The notes under the pieces: generated by a model | The model's database searches: none | Seen by the model: only the letters and a program-made list of their open reading frames with translations | What the model was told of the DNA's origin: nothing | Program-made: the position numbers and the translations under genes | Source of the DNA: Xanthomonas codiaei | Lineage (GTDB): Bacteria; Pseudomonadota; Gammaproteobacteria; Xanthomonadales; Xanthomonadaceae | DNA: 64,000 bases | Assembly (NCBI RefSeq): GCF_002939785.1 | Contig: NZ_MDEC01000011.1 | Span: 62,001 to 126,000, forward strand | Direction of reading: 5' to 3' | Part shown: piece by piece, positions 56,072 through 64,000 of the stretch | How positions within the stretch are numbered: position 1 is the first letter of the stretch | Layout of the letters: every line of letters begins with the position of its first letter

Positions 56072-56994
56072 TTCGGTTCGAACTCCTTGGGTGCGTCGCG
56101 GCCGAGCAGGTAGCGCGCAGGGTTGTTGTCCAGTTTGTCGCTGACCCGGCGTAGGTCGCGGATCAGGCCGCGCAACTCGGTCAGTGTCGGGCCGAGCTGG
56201 CCCAGGCCGTCGTTGGCGAAGCTGTTGATGGCCGCGCGGTTCTCGCCAAGGATGGTGTCGGCGTTGCCGGCAGCAGAATCCAGCTTGGCCAGGGTGGCAT
56301 CGAGTTTTTCCAGGATGCCCGGCAGCTGCTGTATCAGATTCTGGTCCAGCCGCTTGATGGTGCCGTTGGTGGTGGTCAGGGTGGTGTCGAGATTGCGCGC
56401 GGCATCGCGCGCGCTGACGATGAGCGCCTGCATGCCTTCGTCGCGATCGGCGATGCCGCCGCTGATCTTCTCCAGGTTCTGCAACGTGGCCGAGATGCTA
56501 GCCACGTTCTTGTCCGAGAGCATCTGGTCCATGCGTTCGACGATGCGGTTGGCGGTGTCGGTGATGTTCTGCAGCGCCGAGGGCGTGGTCTGGATGATCG
56601 GCGCATCGCTCTTGTCGATGGTGGTCAGCGAGGGTGCCTCGGGCGTGCCGCCGGAGAGCTGGATGATGGACGGGCCGGTGAGGCTGGTGATGGCCAGCTT
56701 GGCGCGGGTGTCGCTCTTGATCGGCGTGGTGGAATTGACCCGCACGTGCGCCACCACCTGGCGCGGGTCGTTCGGCGCCAGGGTCAGCTCGGTGATCGAG
56801 CCGACTGCGATGCCGTTGTATTGCATCGGGCTGCCGACCGACAGGCCGGTCACCGCCTCGCGGAACACCACCCGGTATTGCTGCCAGGTGCGGTCGGAGG
56901 AGTACTTGGCAGCCCACAGGCCGAACAGCAGCAAGGCCAGGCCGGCCACGATGGTGAAGGCGCCGATCAGAACGTAATTGGCTTTGGTTTCCAT
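56068..56994 (-). CDS. mlaD: MCE-domain lipid-transport protein (MlaD-like)
   Basis: 308 residues with one N-terminal membrane anchor (YVLIGAFTIVAGLALLLFGLW). An MCE domain follows at ~40-120 (FREAVTGLSVGSPMQYNGIAVGSI), then a long helical C-terminal tail. It binds and passes phospholipids in the periplasm with the MlaE/F transporter. It is longer than E. coli MlaD (~183) because of the tail, which resembles longer MCE proteins associated with PqiC-type lipoproteins. Two bases separate it from mlaF. Confidence 0.9.
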   Translation of the reverse strand: METKANYVLIGAFTIVAGLALLLFGLWAAKYSSDRTWQQYRVVFREAVTGLSVGSPMQYNGIAVGSITELTLAPNDPRQVVAHVRVNSTTPIKSDTRAKLAITSLTGPSIIQLSGGTPEAPSLTTIDKSDAPIIQTTPSALQNITDTANRIVERMDQMLSDKNVASISATLQNLEKISGGIADRDEGMQALIVSARDAARNLDTTLTTTNGTIKRLDQNLIQQLPGILEKLDATLAKLDSAAGNADTILGENRAAINSFANDGLGQLGPTLTELRGLIRDLRRVSDKLDNNPARYLLGRDAPKEFEPK

Positions 56995-56996
56995 GC

Positions 56997-57839
56997 TCAG
57001 GCGGTCTCGGTGGAGTCGGTCTTGGCCGCGCGCGCGGCGCGGGCGCGCGGACCGTGGAAATATTCCTGGATCCAGGGATGATCGATCTGCTCGACCTCGG
57101 CCAGCGGCGCGTTGGCGATCACCTTGCGATCGGCCAGCACCGCGATGCGGTCGCAGATGGCGTACAGCGTATCCAGGTCATGAGTGATCAGGAACACGGT
57201 CAAGCCCAATGCCTGCTGCAGGGTGCGGATCAGGCGGTCGAAGGCGGCCGCGCCGATCGGGTCCAGCCCGGCGGTGGGTTCGTCCAGGAACAACAAGGGC
57301 GGGTCCAGCGCCAGTGCACGCGCCAGGCCGGCGCGCTTGCGCATGCCGCCGGACAACTGCGAGGGCAGCTTGTCCAGCGCATCGGCCGGCAGGCCGGCCA
57401 GCTTGATCTTCAGCAGCGCCAGCTCGAAATACCAGCGTTCCGGAAACTCGCCGTGGTGTTCCTTCAGCGGCACCTGCACGTTTTCGCCCACGGTCATCGA
57501 CGAGAACAGCGCGCCATCCTGGAACAGCACGCCGGTGTTGCGGGTGATGAGCTGGCGGTCGGCGTAGCGGCCCGAGCGCGCGTCCGCGCCCAGTACCTGG
57601 ATGCTGCCGGCATCGGGTTCGCGCAGGCCCAGGATGCTGCGCATCAGCACCGATTTGCCGGTGCCCGAGCCGCCGACCACGCCCAGGATCTCGCCGCGGC
57701 GCACGTCCAGGTCCAGCTCCTCGTGCACGGTCTGGCTACCGAAACGGTTGGTCAGCCCGCGCACGGAAATCGCCAGCTCATCGTCGTCGCCGTCGGCCTC
57801 TGGGCCGGGATTGGGGAGTGGGGATTGGGGATTGGTCAA
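56997..57839 (-). CDS. mlaF: Lipid-transport ABC ATPase (MlaF-like)
   Basis: 280 residues. Walker A is GGSGTGKS, the signature LSGGMRKR and Walker B LLFLDEPTAG, with the family's short Q-loop region. The apparent start is TTG at 57839, seven bases after GGAGAG; no ATG lies before the first beta strand. The first ~13 residues (TNPQSPLPNPGP) are encoded by heptamer repeats, so the natural N-terminus is repeat-derived. mlaE lies upstream, 85 bases apart, separated by more heptamers. Confidence 0.9.
   Translation of the reverse strand: MTNPQSPLPNPGPEADGDDDELAISVRGLTNRFGSQTVHEELDLDVRRGEILGVVGGSGTGKSVLMRSILGLREPDAGSIQVLGADARSGRYADRQLITRNTGVLFQDGALFSSMTVGENVQVPLKEHHGEFPERWYFELALLKIKLAGLPADALDKLPSQLSGGMRKRAGLARALALDPPLLFLDEPTAGLDPIGAAAFDRLIRTLQQALGLTVFLITHDLDTLYAICDRIAVLADRKVIANAPLAEVEQIDHPWIQEYFHGPRARAARAAKTDSTETA
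57806..57833. repeat. Heptamer repeats inside the mlaF 5' end
   Basis: Four units read on the plus strand: CGGGATT, GGGGAGT, GGGGATT, GGGGATT. On the minus strand they encode residues ~3-12 of MlaF. Same family as the tract at 4670-4778. Confidence 0.93.
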
Positions 57840-57890
57840 AGCACGGCTCTCCGAAATGTCAGAGCGCCAGCCGCGCTTCTGCCTTGCACC

Positions 57891-57918
57891 AATCCCGAAT
57901 CCCGAATGTCCAATCCCG
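57891..57918. repeat. Heptamer repeats between mlaE and mlaF
   Basis: Four units on the plus strand, AATCCCG, AATCCCG, AATGTCC, AATCCCG, seven bases from the mlaE stop and about 50 bases upstream of the mlaF start in transcription direction. Confidence 0.9.
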
Positions 57919-57924
57919 TCCTCA

Positions 57925-59037
57925 TCACCACCCCATCTTCATGAACCACAACGCTGCGATCGCGTCGAGGATGATGACCAGAGAAATCGTCTGCACCACC
58001 GAGGACGTGGTGCGTTCGCCCACCGATTGCGCGGTGCCACTGACCTTGAGTCCCTCCAGGCAGCCGATCAGGCCGATCACCAGCGCAAACAGCGGCGCCT
58101 TCGAGAGCCCGACCAGGAAATGCCGCAACTGGATGGTTTCGTGCATGCGCGCCAAGTACATCTGCGGCGGAATATCCAGGTCGAACGCACCCACGGTGAC
58201 GCCGCCGGCCAGGCCGGCGATCATCGCGATGAAGGTCAGCAGCGGCAGGGTGAAGATCAGTGCGAGCAGGCGCGGGATCACCAGCAGGTCGATCGGGTCC
58301 AGGCCCAGGGTGCGGATCGCGTCCACTTCCTCGCGCGATTTCATCGCCCCGATCTGCGCGGTGAAGGCGCTGGCGGTGCGGCCTGCCAACACGATTGCTG
58401 TCAGCAGCACTGCGAATTCGCGCAGGAAGGCGATGGACACCAGCTCCACCACGTAAATTTCCGCACCGAAGTCGCGCAGGATGGTCGAGCCCAGGAAGGC
58501 GATCACCGCGCCCACCAGATACGACAGCAGCACCACCAGCGGCACCGCGTCCAGGCCCACCTGTTCCATGTGATGCACGGTGGAGGTCAGCCGGAAGCGC
58601 CGCGGCTCGTGGATCAGCCGCATGATCTTGACCAGGTTCTCGCCCAGGAAGCTGTTCAACTCCAGGATGCCCTGGCCGACGCCATGGGTGGTGCGGCCCA
58701 GGCGATCGAGCGCGGCCACGAAGCCGTAGTCGCGCTTGGGCTTGGGGCGTTCGTCGTTGAGGTCCTCGATGGTGCACACCAGCGCCTGGTGCTCGTCGCG
58801 AAAATCGATCGCGTCTTCCTTCAACCCCATGCGGCCGGCGAAGCGCAGCAACTGCAGCACGCCGGCCGAATCCAGTTGCCCGATGCCGCGCGCGTCGATG
58901 CGGCGCACCCCGTCGGGCACGGCTTGCAGCAATTCTGCCTGGGGCAGGGCGGTTGCTAGCACCCAACTGCCGGCGAGGCGGACCTGGGTCTGATCCTGCG
59001 GGTCTTGGTCGATGCGGGGAGGTTGCGGTTTGATCAT
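57925..59037 (-). CDS. mlaE: STAS-domain / MlaE permease
   Basis: 370 residues. An N-terminal STAS-like region (~15-110, with RIDARGIGQLDSAGVLQLLRF) is fused to an MlaE permease. The permease has LDAVPLVVLLSYLVGAVIAF, VVELVSIAFLREFAVLLTAIVLAGRTASAFTAQIG and the MKSREEVDAIRTLG loop. In E. coli the STAS partner MlaB is a separate protein, so this is a natural fusion. The start MIKPQPPRID was chosen over an upstream ORF. It is the first gene of the operon, divergent from the ThrE-like gene. Confidence 0.92.
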   Translation of the reverse strand: MIKPQPPRIDQDPQDQTQVRLAGSWVLATALPQAELLQAVPDGVRRIDARGIGQLDSAGVLQLLRFAGRMGLKEDAIDFRDEHQALVCTIEDLNDERPKPKRDYGFVAALDRLGRTTHGVGQGILELNSFLGENLVKIMRLIHEPRRFRLTSTVHHMEQVGLDAVPLVVLLSYLVGAVIAFLGSTILRDFGAEIYVVELVSIAFLREFAVLLTAIVLAGRTASAFTAQIGAMKSREEVDAIRTLGLDPIDLLVIPRLLALIFTLPLLTFIAMIAGLAGGVTVGAFDLDIPPQMYLARMHETIQLRHFLVGLSKAPLFALVIGLIGCLEGLKVSGTAQSVGERTTSSVVQTISLVIILDAIAALWFMKMGW

Positions 59038-59202
59038 GAGTGGCCTGTCCGTGGCGCCAGCATACAGGGCCGGCGTGAGCGAAAGATGGGGATGCGCCAG
59101 GTGCCATGGCGTGTGGCTGGCGATGAGGCCGCCGGCCGGCCGCGCTGCGGCATACACTGGCCGCCTCGCCGCACGGCGTTTCTCCGATCCGACCCGCCAC
59201 GC

Positions 59203-60462
59203 ATGTCCGCTGCCACCGTTGTCCTACCGTCCGCCAGCGCCACCTACGCCCAGCGCGTCGCCTTCGTATCGGAAATCGCCGGGCGCCTGCATTCCTATGG
59301 CACCACCGCGCAGCGGCTGGAGGCGGCGGTGGTGGGGCTGTCGCAGAAACTGGGCCTGGACTGCGAACCCTGGTCCAATCCCACCGGCATCATCCTGAGC
59401 TTCAGCGATCCCACCAAGGCGATCGGCTCCAGCGACATCACCCGGGTGATCCGCCTGGCCCCGGGCGAAAACGACCTCTACAAGCTCAGCGTGGCCGATT
59501 ACGTGGCCGACAGCGTCGCCAACGGGCGCATGAGCATCGCGCAAGGCCATACCGCGCTGCGCCGGCTGGACCGCGAGGTGGACCGGCGTGGCAAGACCTT
59601 GCAGGTGCTGGCGTTCGGGCTGGCCGCCGCCGGCGTGGCCGGGCTGTGGAAGCTGCCGTGGCTGGACATCGCCACGGCCGGTGCCATCGGCATGTCGATC
59701 GGCCTGCTCACCCAGTACACCGACAGGCGGCCGGCCACCAAGGAAGCCGGAGAAGCCCTGGCCGGGCTGCTGGCTGGCGTGGTGGCTGCCGTGGTGGCTT
59801 CGTTGATCGGGCCGTTGAACCTCAACACGGTGATCATCGCGTCGCTGGTGGTGCTGCTGCCCGGCATGTCGCTGACCAATGCCTTCAACGAGCTGGCCAG
59901 CCAGCACTGGGTCTCCGGCACGGCGCGGCTGGCGGGCGCGGTGACCACGGTGCTCAAGCTCACCGTCGGTGCGGTGATTGCAGTGACCCTGACCCAGTTG
60001 ATGGGCCTGCATCCGCAGGTGGCCGCATTGCGCCCGCAGGCCGGTTGGGTGGAATGGGCCTCGCTGCTGGTGGCCGCTTATGCGTTTGCGGTGTTGTTCA
60101 AGGCCAATCGACGCGATTATTTATGGATCATGGCCGCTGCGATGTCTGGTTATGTCATTGCGCGTTATGCCGGCCATGCCTGGGGCGGACCGGCCGGTGT
60201 ATTTGCCTCGGCCATGGCATTGACCGCTGCCGGAAACCTGTTCGGGCGGGTGGTCCAGAAACCCGGCGCGTTGATCCGCTTGCCCGGCATCATCATGCTG
60301 GTTCCCGGCAGCGTCAGCTTGCGGGGTTTCCTGACCCTGGTACAGCAACAGGACGTCAGCGTCGGACAAGCCGCGCTATTGGCGGTCACCAATATCGTGA
60401 TGGCCTTGATGGCCGGATTGCTATTCGGGAATCTGCTGATTCCGGCCCGCAAGAACTTATGA
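59203..60462 (+). CDS. Threonine/serine exporter family protein (ThrE-like)
   Basis: A 419-residue inner-membrane protein. The N-terminal domain has FVSEIAGRLHSYGTTAQRLEAAV and SNPTGIILSFSDP, the ThrE signature. Then about ten hydrophobic segments form the two ThrE halves (LPGMSLTNAFNELASQHWVSGTARLAGA, and a C-terminal half with MLVPGSVSLRGFLTL). It is full-length with both domains. It probably exports threonine/serine. The ATG at 59203 was chosen as the first start after the divergent promoter region. Confidence 0.88.
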   Translation: MSAATVVLPSASATYAQRVAFVSEIAGRLHSYGTTAQRLEAAVVGLSQKLGLDCEPWSNPTGIILSFSDPTKAIGSSDITRVIRLAPGENDLYKLSVADYVADSVANGRMSIAQGHTALRRLDREVDRRGKTLQVLAFGLAAAGVAGLWKLPWLDIATAGAIGMSIGLLTQYTDRRPATKEAGEALAGLLAGVVAAVVASLIGPLNLNTVIIASLVVLLPGMSLTNAFNELASQHWVSGTARLAGAVTTVLKLTVGAVIAVTLTQLMGLHPQVAALRPQAGWVEWASLLVAAYAFAVLFKANRRDYLWIMAAAMSGYVIARYAGHAWGGPAGVFASAMALTAAGNLFGRVVQKPGALIRLPGIIMLVPGSVSLRGFLTLVQQQDVSVGQAALLAVTNIVMALMAGLLFGNLLIPARKNL

Positions 60463-60481
60463 GCGGGTCGAAATGCGCACA

Positions 60482-60511
60482 ATAAAAACGCCGGCAATGC
60501 CGGCGGTTTTA
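60482..60511. terminator. Bidirectional intrinsic terminator
   Basis: AATAAAAACGCCGGC at 60481-60495, loop AAT, then GCCGGCGGTTTTATT. A 7-bp stem with A-run before and T-run after serves the ThrE-like gene and the convergent H-NS-like gene. Confidence 0.93.
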
Positions 60512-60521
60512 TTGGTCTAGA

Positions 60522-60980
60522 TCACGCGGCCTTCGACTTCTTGGCAGCGCGCTTGGTTGCCGTTTTACGCGGCGAGGCCTTCTTGGCCGATGCCTTCTTG
60601 GCGCCACCACCCACCTTGCCGATCAGAAAGTCTTCCACTTTCTTGCCAGCGGCGGTCAATTCGGCCAGCCAGCGCGGCTGCTTGCCACGGCCGGTCCAGG
60701 TGTCCTGCGGGTTGGCCGGATTGCGATACTTCGGCGGAACCTTGCCCAGCTTGCGGCCGGCACGCGGACCCGGCTTGCCGGCAGCGGCCGGGCGACCCGG
60801 GCCGGCGGCGGCGCCGAACAATTCTTCGATGGAATACCCCTGTGCCTTGGCAGCGCGGGTCAGCTGCGTGCGGACCTTGGCGATCGGGGCGCGCTTGGCA
60901 ACCACGGTCTGCTGCTTCTTTGCGTTTTTGATCAGTGCGCTCAGCTGCTTGGCCGACAGGCCGGTGAGATCGATCGACAT
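60522..60980 (-). CDS. H-NS-like histone family protein with basic tail
   Basis: A 152-residue nucleoid protein. The N-terminal helix (LSAKQLSALIKNAKKQQTVV) probably oligomerises. The H-NS DNA-binding core appears as KYRNPANPQDTWTGRGKQPRWL with the TWTGRGKQPRW motif. A Lys/Ala-rich tail (KKASAKKASPRKTATKRAAKK) resembles histone H1. H-NS proteins silence AT-richer acquired genes such as an O-antigen cluster, though no direct link is shown. The ATG at 60980 has GGAG upstream; a GTG one codon earlier is an alternative. Confidence 0.87.
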   Translation of the reverse strand: MSIDLTGLSAKQLSALIKNAKKQQTVVAKRAPIAKVRTQLTRAAKAQGYSIEELFGAAAGPGRPAAAGKPGPRAGRKLGKVPPKYRNPANPQDTWTGRGKQPRWLAELTAAGKKVEDFLIGKVGGGAKKASAKKASPRKTATKRAAKKSKAA

Positions 60981-61124
60981 CACTACTCCGGAAGATGAGA
61001 GAGAAAAGAATGCCGGTCCGTGGCAGCGGCGGCCATCATAATGTCAGAAAACCGGTATGACAAATGCGCCGAAATAATTCGGCGCACTGCGTTCATCTGA
61101 TTGCGGGGTGCTGGCGTTGTTTGA

Positions 61125-62819
61125 TCAATGGCCCAGTCGTGAGAATAATCCGGCCTTATCCAGGTTTTCTGCCGATTCGGCGGTGCGGGCGCGATATTCA
61201 AAAGTGCCGGCGGCCAATCCACGTTCCGAGACCACCACCCGATGCGGAATGCCCAATAGTTCCATATCGGCAAACATCGCACCCGGACGTAAACCGCGGT
61301 CATCCAAAGCCGCATCGATACCAGCTGCAATCAATTCGTCCAGCAAGGCCTGGGCGGCGGCGAGCACGCTGGCGTCCTGCTTGGGATTGATCACGCAGAC
61401 CACCACCTGCCAGGGCGCCATCGGTGCCGGCCAGATGATGCCGGCCTGGTCATGGTTCTGTTCGATCGCCGCGGCCACGATGCGCGAAATACCGATGCCG
61501 TAGCAGCCCATCTTCATCACCGCGACCTTGCCGCCTTCGTCGATGACGGTGGCCTGCAAGGCCTGGGCGTACTGGCTGCCGAGCTGGAACACGTGGCCCA
61601 CTTCGATGCCGCGGGCCAGGCGCAGTTCGCCGCCATCGGCCGCGCGCTCGCCTTCGACCACATTGCGCACGTCGGCCACGGTCTGCGGTTCGGGCAGGTC
61701 ACGGCCCCAGTTGACGCCGGCCAGATGGGCGCCGGCCACATTGGCACCGACCACGAAGTCGGCCATGGCCGCGACGTCGCGGTCGGCCACCACGCGGATC
61801 GGGCGGGCGGTGTTGACCGGGCCCAGGAAGCCCGGCTCGCAACCGAGGTGGTCGCGAATCTCGGTGTCGTTGGCCATGCGGTAGTCGGCCAGGCCGGCCA
61901 CCTTGGCCAGCTTGATCTCGTTGACGGCATGGTCGCCGCGCACCAGCACCAGCACGAAGCCGGCCTGGGTCATCACCGCCACCGACTTGACCGTGCGCTG
62001 CAGTGGGATGCCCAGCAACTGGGCCACGTCCTCGCAGGTCTTCTGGGTGGGCGTTGCGACCTGATGCATGGCCTGCCCGGCCTCCGGGCGCGGGCCGGGC
62101 AGGGCCGCGCTGGCGGTTTCCACATTGGCCGCGTAATCGGACCCGGTGGAGAACGCCAGCGAGTCTTCGCCGGAGGCGGCGATGACGTGGAATTCCTGCG
62201 AGGCATCACCGCCGATGGCGCCGGAATCGGCCTGCACCGCGCGGAACTCCAGCCCCAGGCGGGTGAAGATGCGGGTGTAGGCCGCCTTCATGTTGTCGTA
62301 CTCGCGCGCCATGTCCTCATCGGTGAGGTGGAAGGAATAGGCATCCTTCATCAGGAATTCGCGCGCGCGCATCACGCCGAAGCGCGGGCGGATCTCGTCG
62401 CGGAACTTGGTCTGGATCTGGTAGAAATTCAGCGGCAGCTGCTTGTAGCTGTTGATCTCCTGGCGCGCGAATTCGGCGGCGGCCTCTTCGGCGGTGGGGC
62501 TGTAGCAGAACTCCTGCTCCTTGCGGTCCTTGATCTTGAGCAGCTGCCCGCCGAACTTTTCCCAGCGCCCGGTGGCATCCCACAGCTCGCGCGGCTGGAT
62601 GGTGGGGAACAGCACTTCCACCGCGCCGGCGCGGTTCATTTCCTCGCGCACGATCGCCTCGACCTTGCGCAGCACGCGCAGGCCCAGCGGCGACCAGGTG
62701 TACAGCCCGGAGGCCAGCTTGCGGATCATGCCCGCGCGCAGCATCAGCCGGTGGCTGACCAGCTCGGCGTCGGCCGGGGTTTCCTTGGTGGTGTGCAGGT
62801 GGAACTGGGAAAGACGCAT
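61125..62819 (-). CDS. proS: Prolyl-tRNA synthetase (bacterial type with INS domain)
   Basis: Charges tRNA-Pro. The 564-residue product matches the family length. Class II motif 1 lies near [20 protein letters not shown], motif 2 in [26 protein letters not shown], and motif 3 in [17 protein letters not shown]. The long insertion between motifs 2 and 3 (~residues 230-390, with [13 protein letters not shown]) is the editing domain. The start [10 protein letters not shown] at 62819 was chosen over a long upstream extension. It is followed by the H-NS-like gene 144 bases on. Confidence 0.96.
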   Translation of the reverse strand: MRLSQFHLHTTKETPADAELVSHRLMLRAGMIRKLASGLYTWSPLGLRVLRKVEAIVREEMNRAGAVEVLFPTIQPRELWDATGRWEKFGGQLLKIKDRKEQEFCYSPTAEEAAAEFARQEINSYKQLPLNFYQIQTKFRDEIRPRFGVMRAREFLMKDAYSFHLTDEDMAREYDNMKAAYTRIFTRLGLEFRAVQADSGAIGGDASQEFHVIAASGEDSLAFSTGSDYAANVETASAALPGPRPEAGQAMHQVATPTQKTCEDVAQLLGIPLQRTVKSVAVMTQAGFVLVLVRGDHAVNEIKLAKVAGLADYRMANDTEIRDHLGCEPGFLGPVNTARPIRVVADRDVAAMADFVVGANVAGAHLAGVNWGRDLPEPQTVADVRNVVEGERAADGGELRLARGIEVGHVFQLGSQYAQALQATVIDEGGKVAVMKMGCYGIGISRIVAAAIEQNHDQAGIIWPAPMAPWQVVVCVINPKQDASVLAAAQALLDELIAAGIDAALDDRGLRPGAMFADMELLGIPHRVVVSERGLAAGTFEYRARTAESAENLDKAGLFSRLGH

Positions 62820-63236
62820 CGGGCTTCGCTTGGGCGGAAAACCCGTAGTTTGCCAGTGTGCGCCCTGGCGGTCATTGTCGGGCGCGCCTGGCGCGGCCGC
62901 CGGACCGGTGGGTGGCAGCCCTGGAGTGGCGGCCCGCTGCGGCGTGGATGTCGTCAGGGGCGGGGGGCGCACACCGGGCCAGGGACGGCCGGGTACCGCG
63001 ATGGCGGGCGGGCGCCCGACGGCACTGCGATTCGCCCAGTCTCGTGCGACTGGCGTAACACCGTCTGTCCTGGCGGGTGACGTTGCAGCCGCCTGCTCGA
63101 TCCGGCACCCGGTCGGGCGCTGCGCGCGCGGCGGCGACGTGCTGGATGGCATCGCGACGATACCCATCCGGTCCCGGGGGGCATTATCCGGGAGCCGGGA
63201 CCAGGCCCATCGCCAAGCGATACGCGGTGGCCGGGC
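62820..63236. other. Intergenic region between proS and the DUF4124 gene
   Basis: 417 GC-rich bases. ORFs on both strands are shadows of high GC content. No repeat core, RNA or promoter element was recognised with confidence. Confidence 0.4.
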
Positions 63237-63638
63237 TCAGGAGGCTGGAACTGCGCTGGCGGCCGGCTTGCAATACGCCTTGACGGCGGCGTCGGCCAGG
63301 TTGCGCTGGGCAGCGCGGGCTTCCGGGTCGAGGACGGCGCCAGGCTTGCCATCGGTGCCGGCGGCCATGGAGACCTCGCCCTTGCCGCTGAGCAGTTCCA
63401 GGTTGCGGCGCGCGGTCAGGCAGTCGGCCGACTCGGGCGTGGCGGTCTCCGGCGCGGCGATGGCGGCGGTGCCGGTGCGCGCATCGATCCGGCGCGCTTC
63501 GTAGCGCTGGCCGGTCGGTGGCGGGGTTTCGGTGTAGTGGGTCACGCCCTTGGCGTCCTTCCACTTGTATAGATCGGCGGCGCCGGCGGTGGCGCTGACC
63601 AGCATCAACAGGGCGCAAAGCCCCAACGGCAGGTGCAT
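63237..63638 (-). CDS. DUF4124 secreted protein
   Basis: 133 residues. A signal peptide (LGLCALLMLVSATAGA) is followed by the DUF4124 motif ADLYKWKDAKGVTHYTETPPP, then a helical, Ala-rich region with two cysteines (ESADCLTARRNLELL and VKAYCKPA), which could form a disulfide. Periplasmic location is inferred. Function is unknown; family members occur near many envelope genes. The ATG at 63638 was preferred because it starts directly before the signal peptide. Confidence 0.85.
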   Translation of the reverse strand: MHLPLGLCALLMLVSATAGAADLYKWKDAKGVTHYTETPPPTGQRYEARRIDARTGTAAIAAPETATPESADCLTARRNLELLSGKGEVSMAAGTDGKPGAVLDPEARAAQRNLADAAVKAYCKPAASAVPAS

Positions 63639-63759
63639 GTGGCTTCCCCTGGATGATTCCCGCCGCGATTGCAGCATCCATGGCCCGCGCTGGCAAGCGA
63701 TCGCGCGACGGGCCCGGGCGCGCTACCGTCGGACGGACCTCAGGCCCTACACTTGGCGC

Positions 63760-64000
63760 ATGGATGAAATGAGACCGCCTCCGCGCTCGCGCACGATCTA
63801 CTTGCTGCCGAACCTGTTCACCACCGCCGGACTGTTTTCCGGCTTCTACGCCATCATCGCCGCCGCCAACGGGCAGTTCGTCCAGGCTGCCATGGCGGTG
63901 TTCGTGGCCGCGGTGATGGACGGGCTGGACGGCCGGGTGGCGCGCCTGACCAATACCAGCAGCGAATTCGGCGTGCAGTACGACTCGCTGGCCGACCTGG
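63760..64000 (+). CDS. pssA: CDP-diacylglycerol-serine O-phosphatidyltransferase, 5' part
   Basis: Makes phosphatidylserine, the precursor of phosphatidylethanolamine. About 80 residues are visible before the window ends. They show a leading hydrophobic segment after IYLLPNLFTTAGLFSGF, then the CDP-alcohol phosphotransferase motif MDGLDGRVARLTNTSSEFGVQYDSLAD, fitting DGxxARx8GxxxD. The position of the motif and the leading LPN segment match PssA over PgsA. Starts at 63760 and 63769 are both in frame. Confidence 0.9.
   Translation, partial: MDEMRPPPRSRTIYLLPNLFTTAGLFSGFYAIIAAANGQFVQAAMAVFVAAVMDGLDGRVARLTNTSSEFGVQYDSLADL

Overview
The window is chromosomal DNA from a Xanthomonas-type gammaproteobacterium. 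The evidence is high GC content, the xanA/xanB pair next to rmlBACD, etfAB, ugd and lpsIJ, the metB/cbs border of the lipopolysaccharide (LPS) locus, and xanthomonad intergenic repeats (GGGATTG-type heptamers and palindromes built on CTTCTCCCGC..GCGGGAGAAG). No rRNA, tRNA, CRISPR array, phage or insertion sequence was recognised.

Left flank (1-17.3 kb): housekeeping genes. They are fabA-fabB (unsaturated fatty acid synthesis), dinB, gph, a free-methionine-sulfoxide reductase coupled to a TfoX C-domain protein, bioD, a phasin, queD, rhlE, a fumarylacetoacetase/maiA pair, pilU, two envelope proteins (DUF4398 and OmpA-like), a small DUF465 protein behind a structured leader, and cbs-metB. A tandem array of palindromic repeats fills the space after maiA.

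Central LPS region (17.3-49 kb): the plus-strand half (17.3-31.8 kb) starts 6 bp after metB. It encodes an ABC-transporter-dependent O-antigen system: Wzm/Wzt, a 698-residue beta-domain/coiled-coil/FkbM methyltransferase protein, four glycosyltransferases, enzymes for GDP-N-acetylperosamine (Gmd, a Per-like aminotransferase, a PglD-like acetyltransferase) and GDP-D-rhamnose (Gmd, Rmd), and a large membrane protein. The minus-strand half (31.8-40.7 kb) is a tight nine-gene run, etfB-etfA-YbhN-like-UbiA/HAD-DprE1-like-DprE2-like-epimerase-FAD enzyme-GtrA. Several of these genes parallel the mycobacterial polyprenyl-phosphoryl-arabinose pathway. The nucleotide-sugar core follows: rmlBACD, ugd, xanB and xanA, supplying dTDP-L-rhamnose, UDP-glucuronate and GDP-mannose. 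GDP-mannose also feeds Gmd.

Right flank (49-64 kb): lpsIJ (3-oxoacid CoA-transferase), a GH99-like/rhamnan-synthesis protein translationally coupled to ETF-ubiquinone oxidoreductase, alkB, a second palindromic repeat array, an mlaE-mlaF-mlaD-lipoprotein lipid-transport operon, a ThrE-like exporter, an H-NS-like protein, proS, a DUF4124 protein and the 5' part of pssA.

The most unusual content is the putative O-antigen terminator/ruler protein and the polyprenyl-phosphoryl-pentose module next to etfBA. Assignments rest on reading the translated sequences against remembered family motifs; no database search was run.
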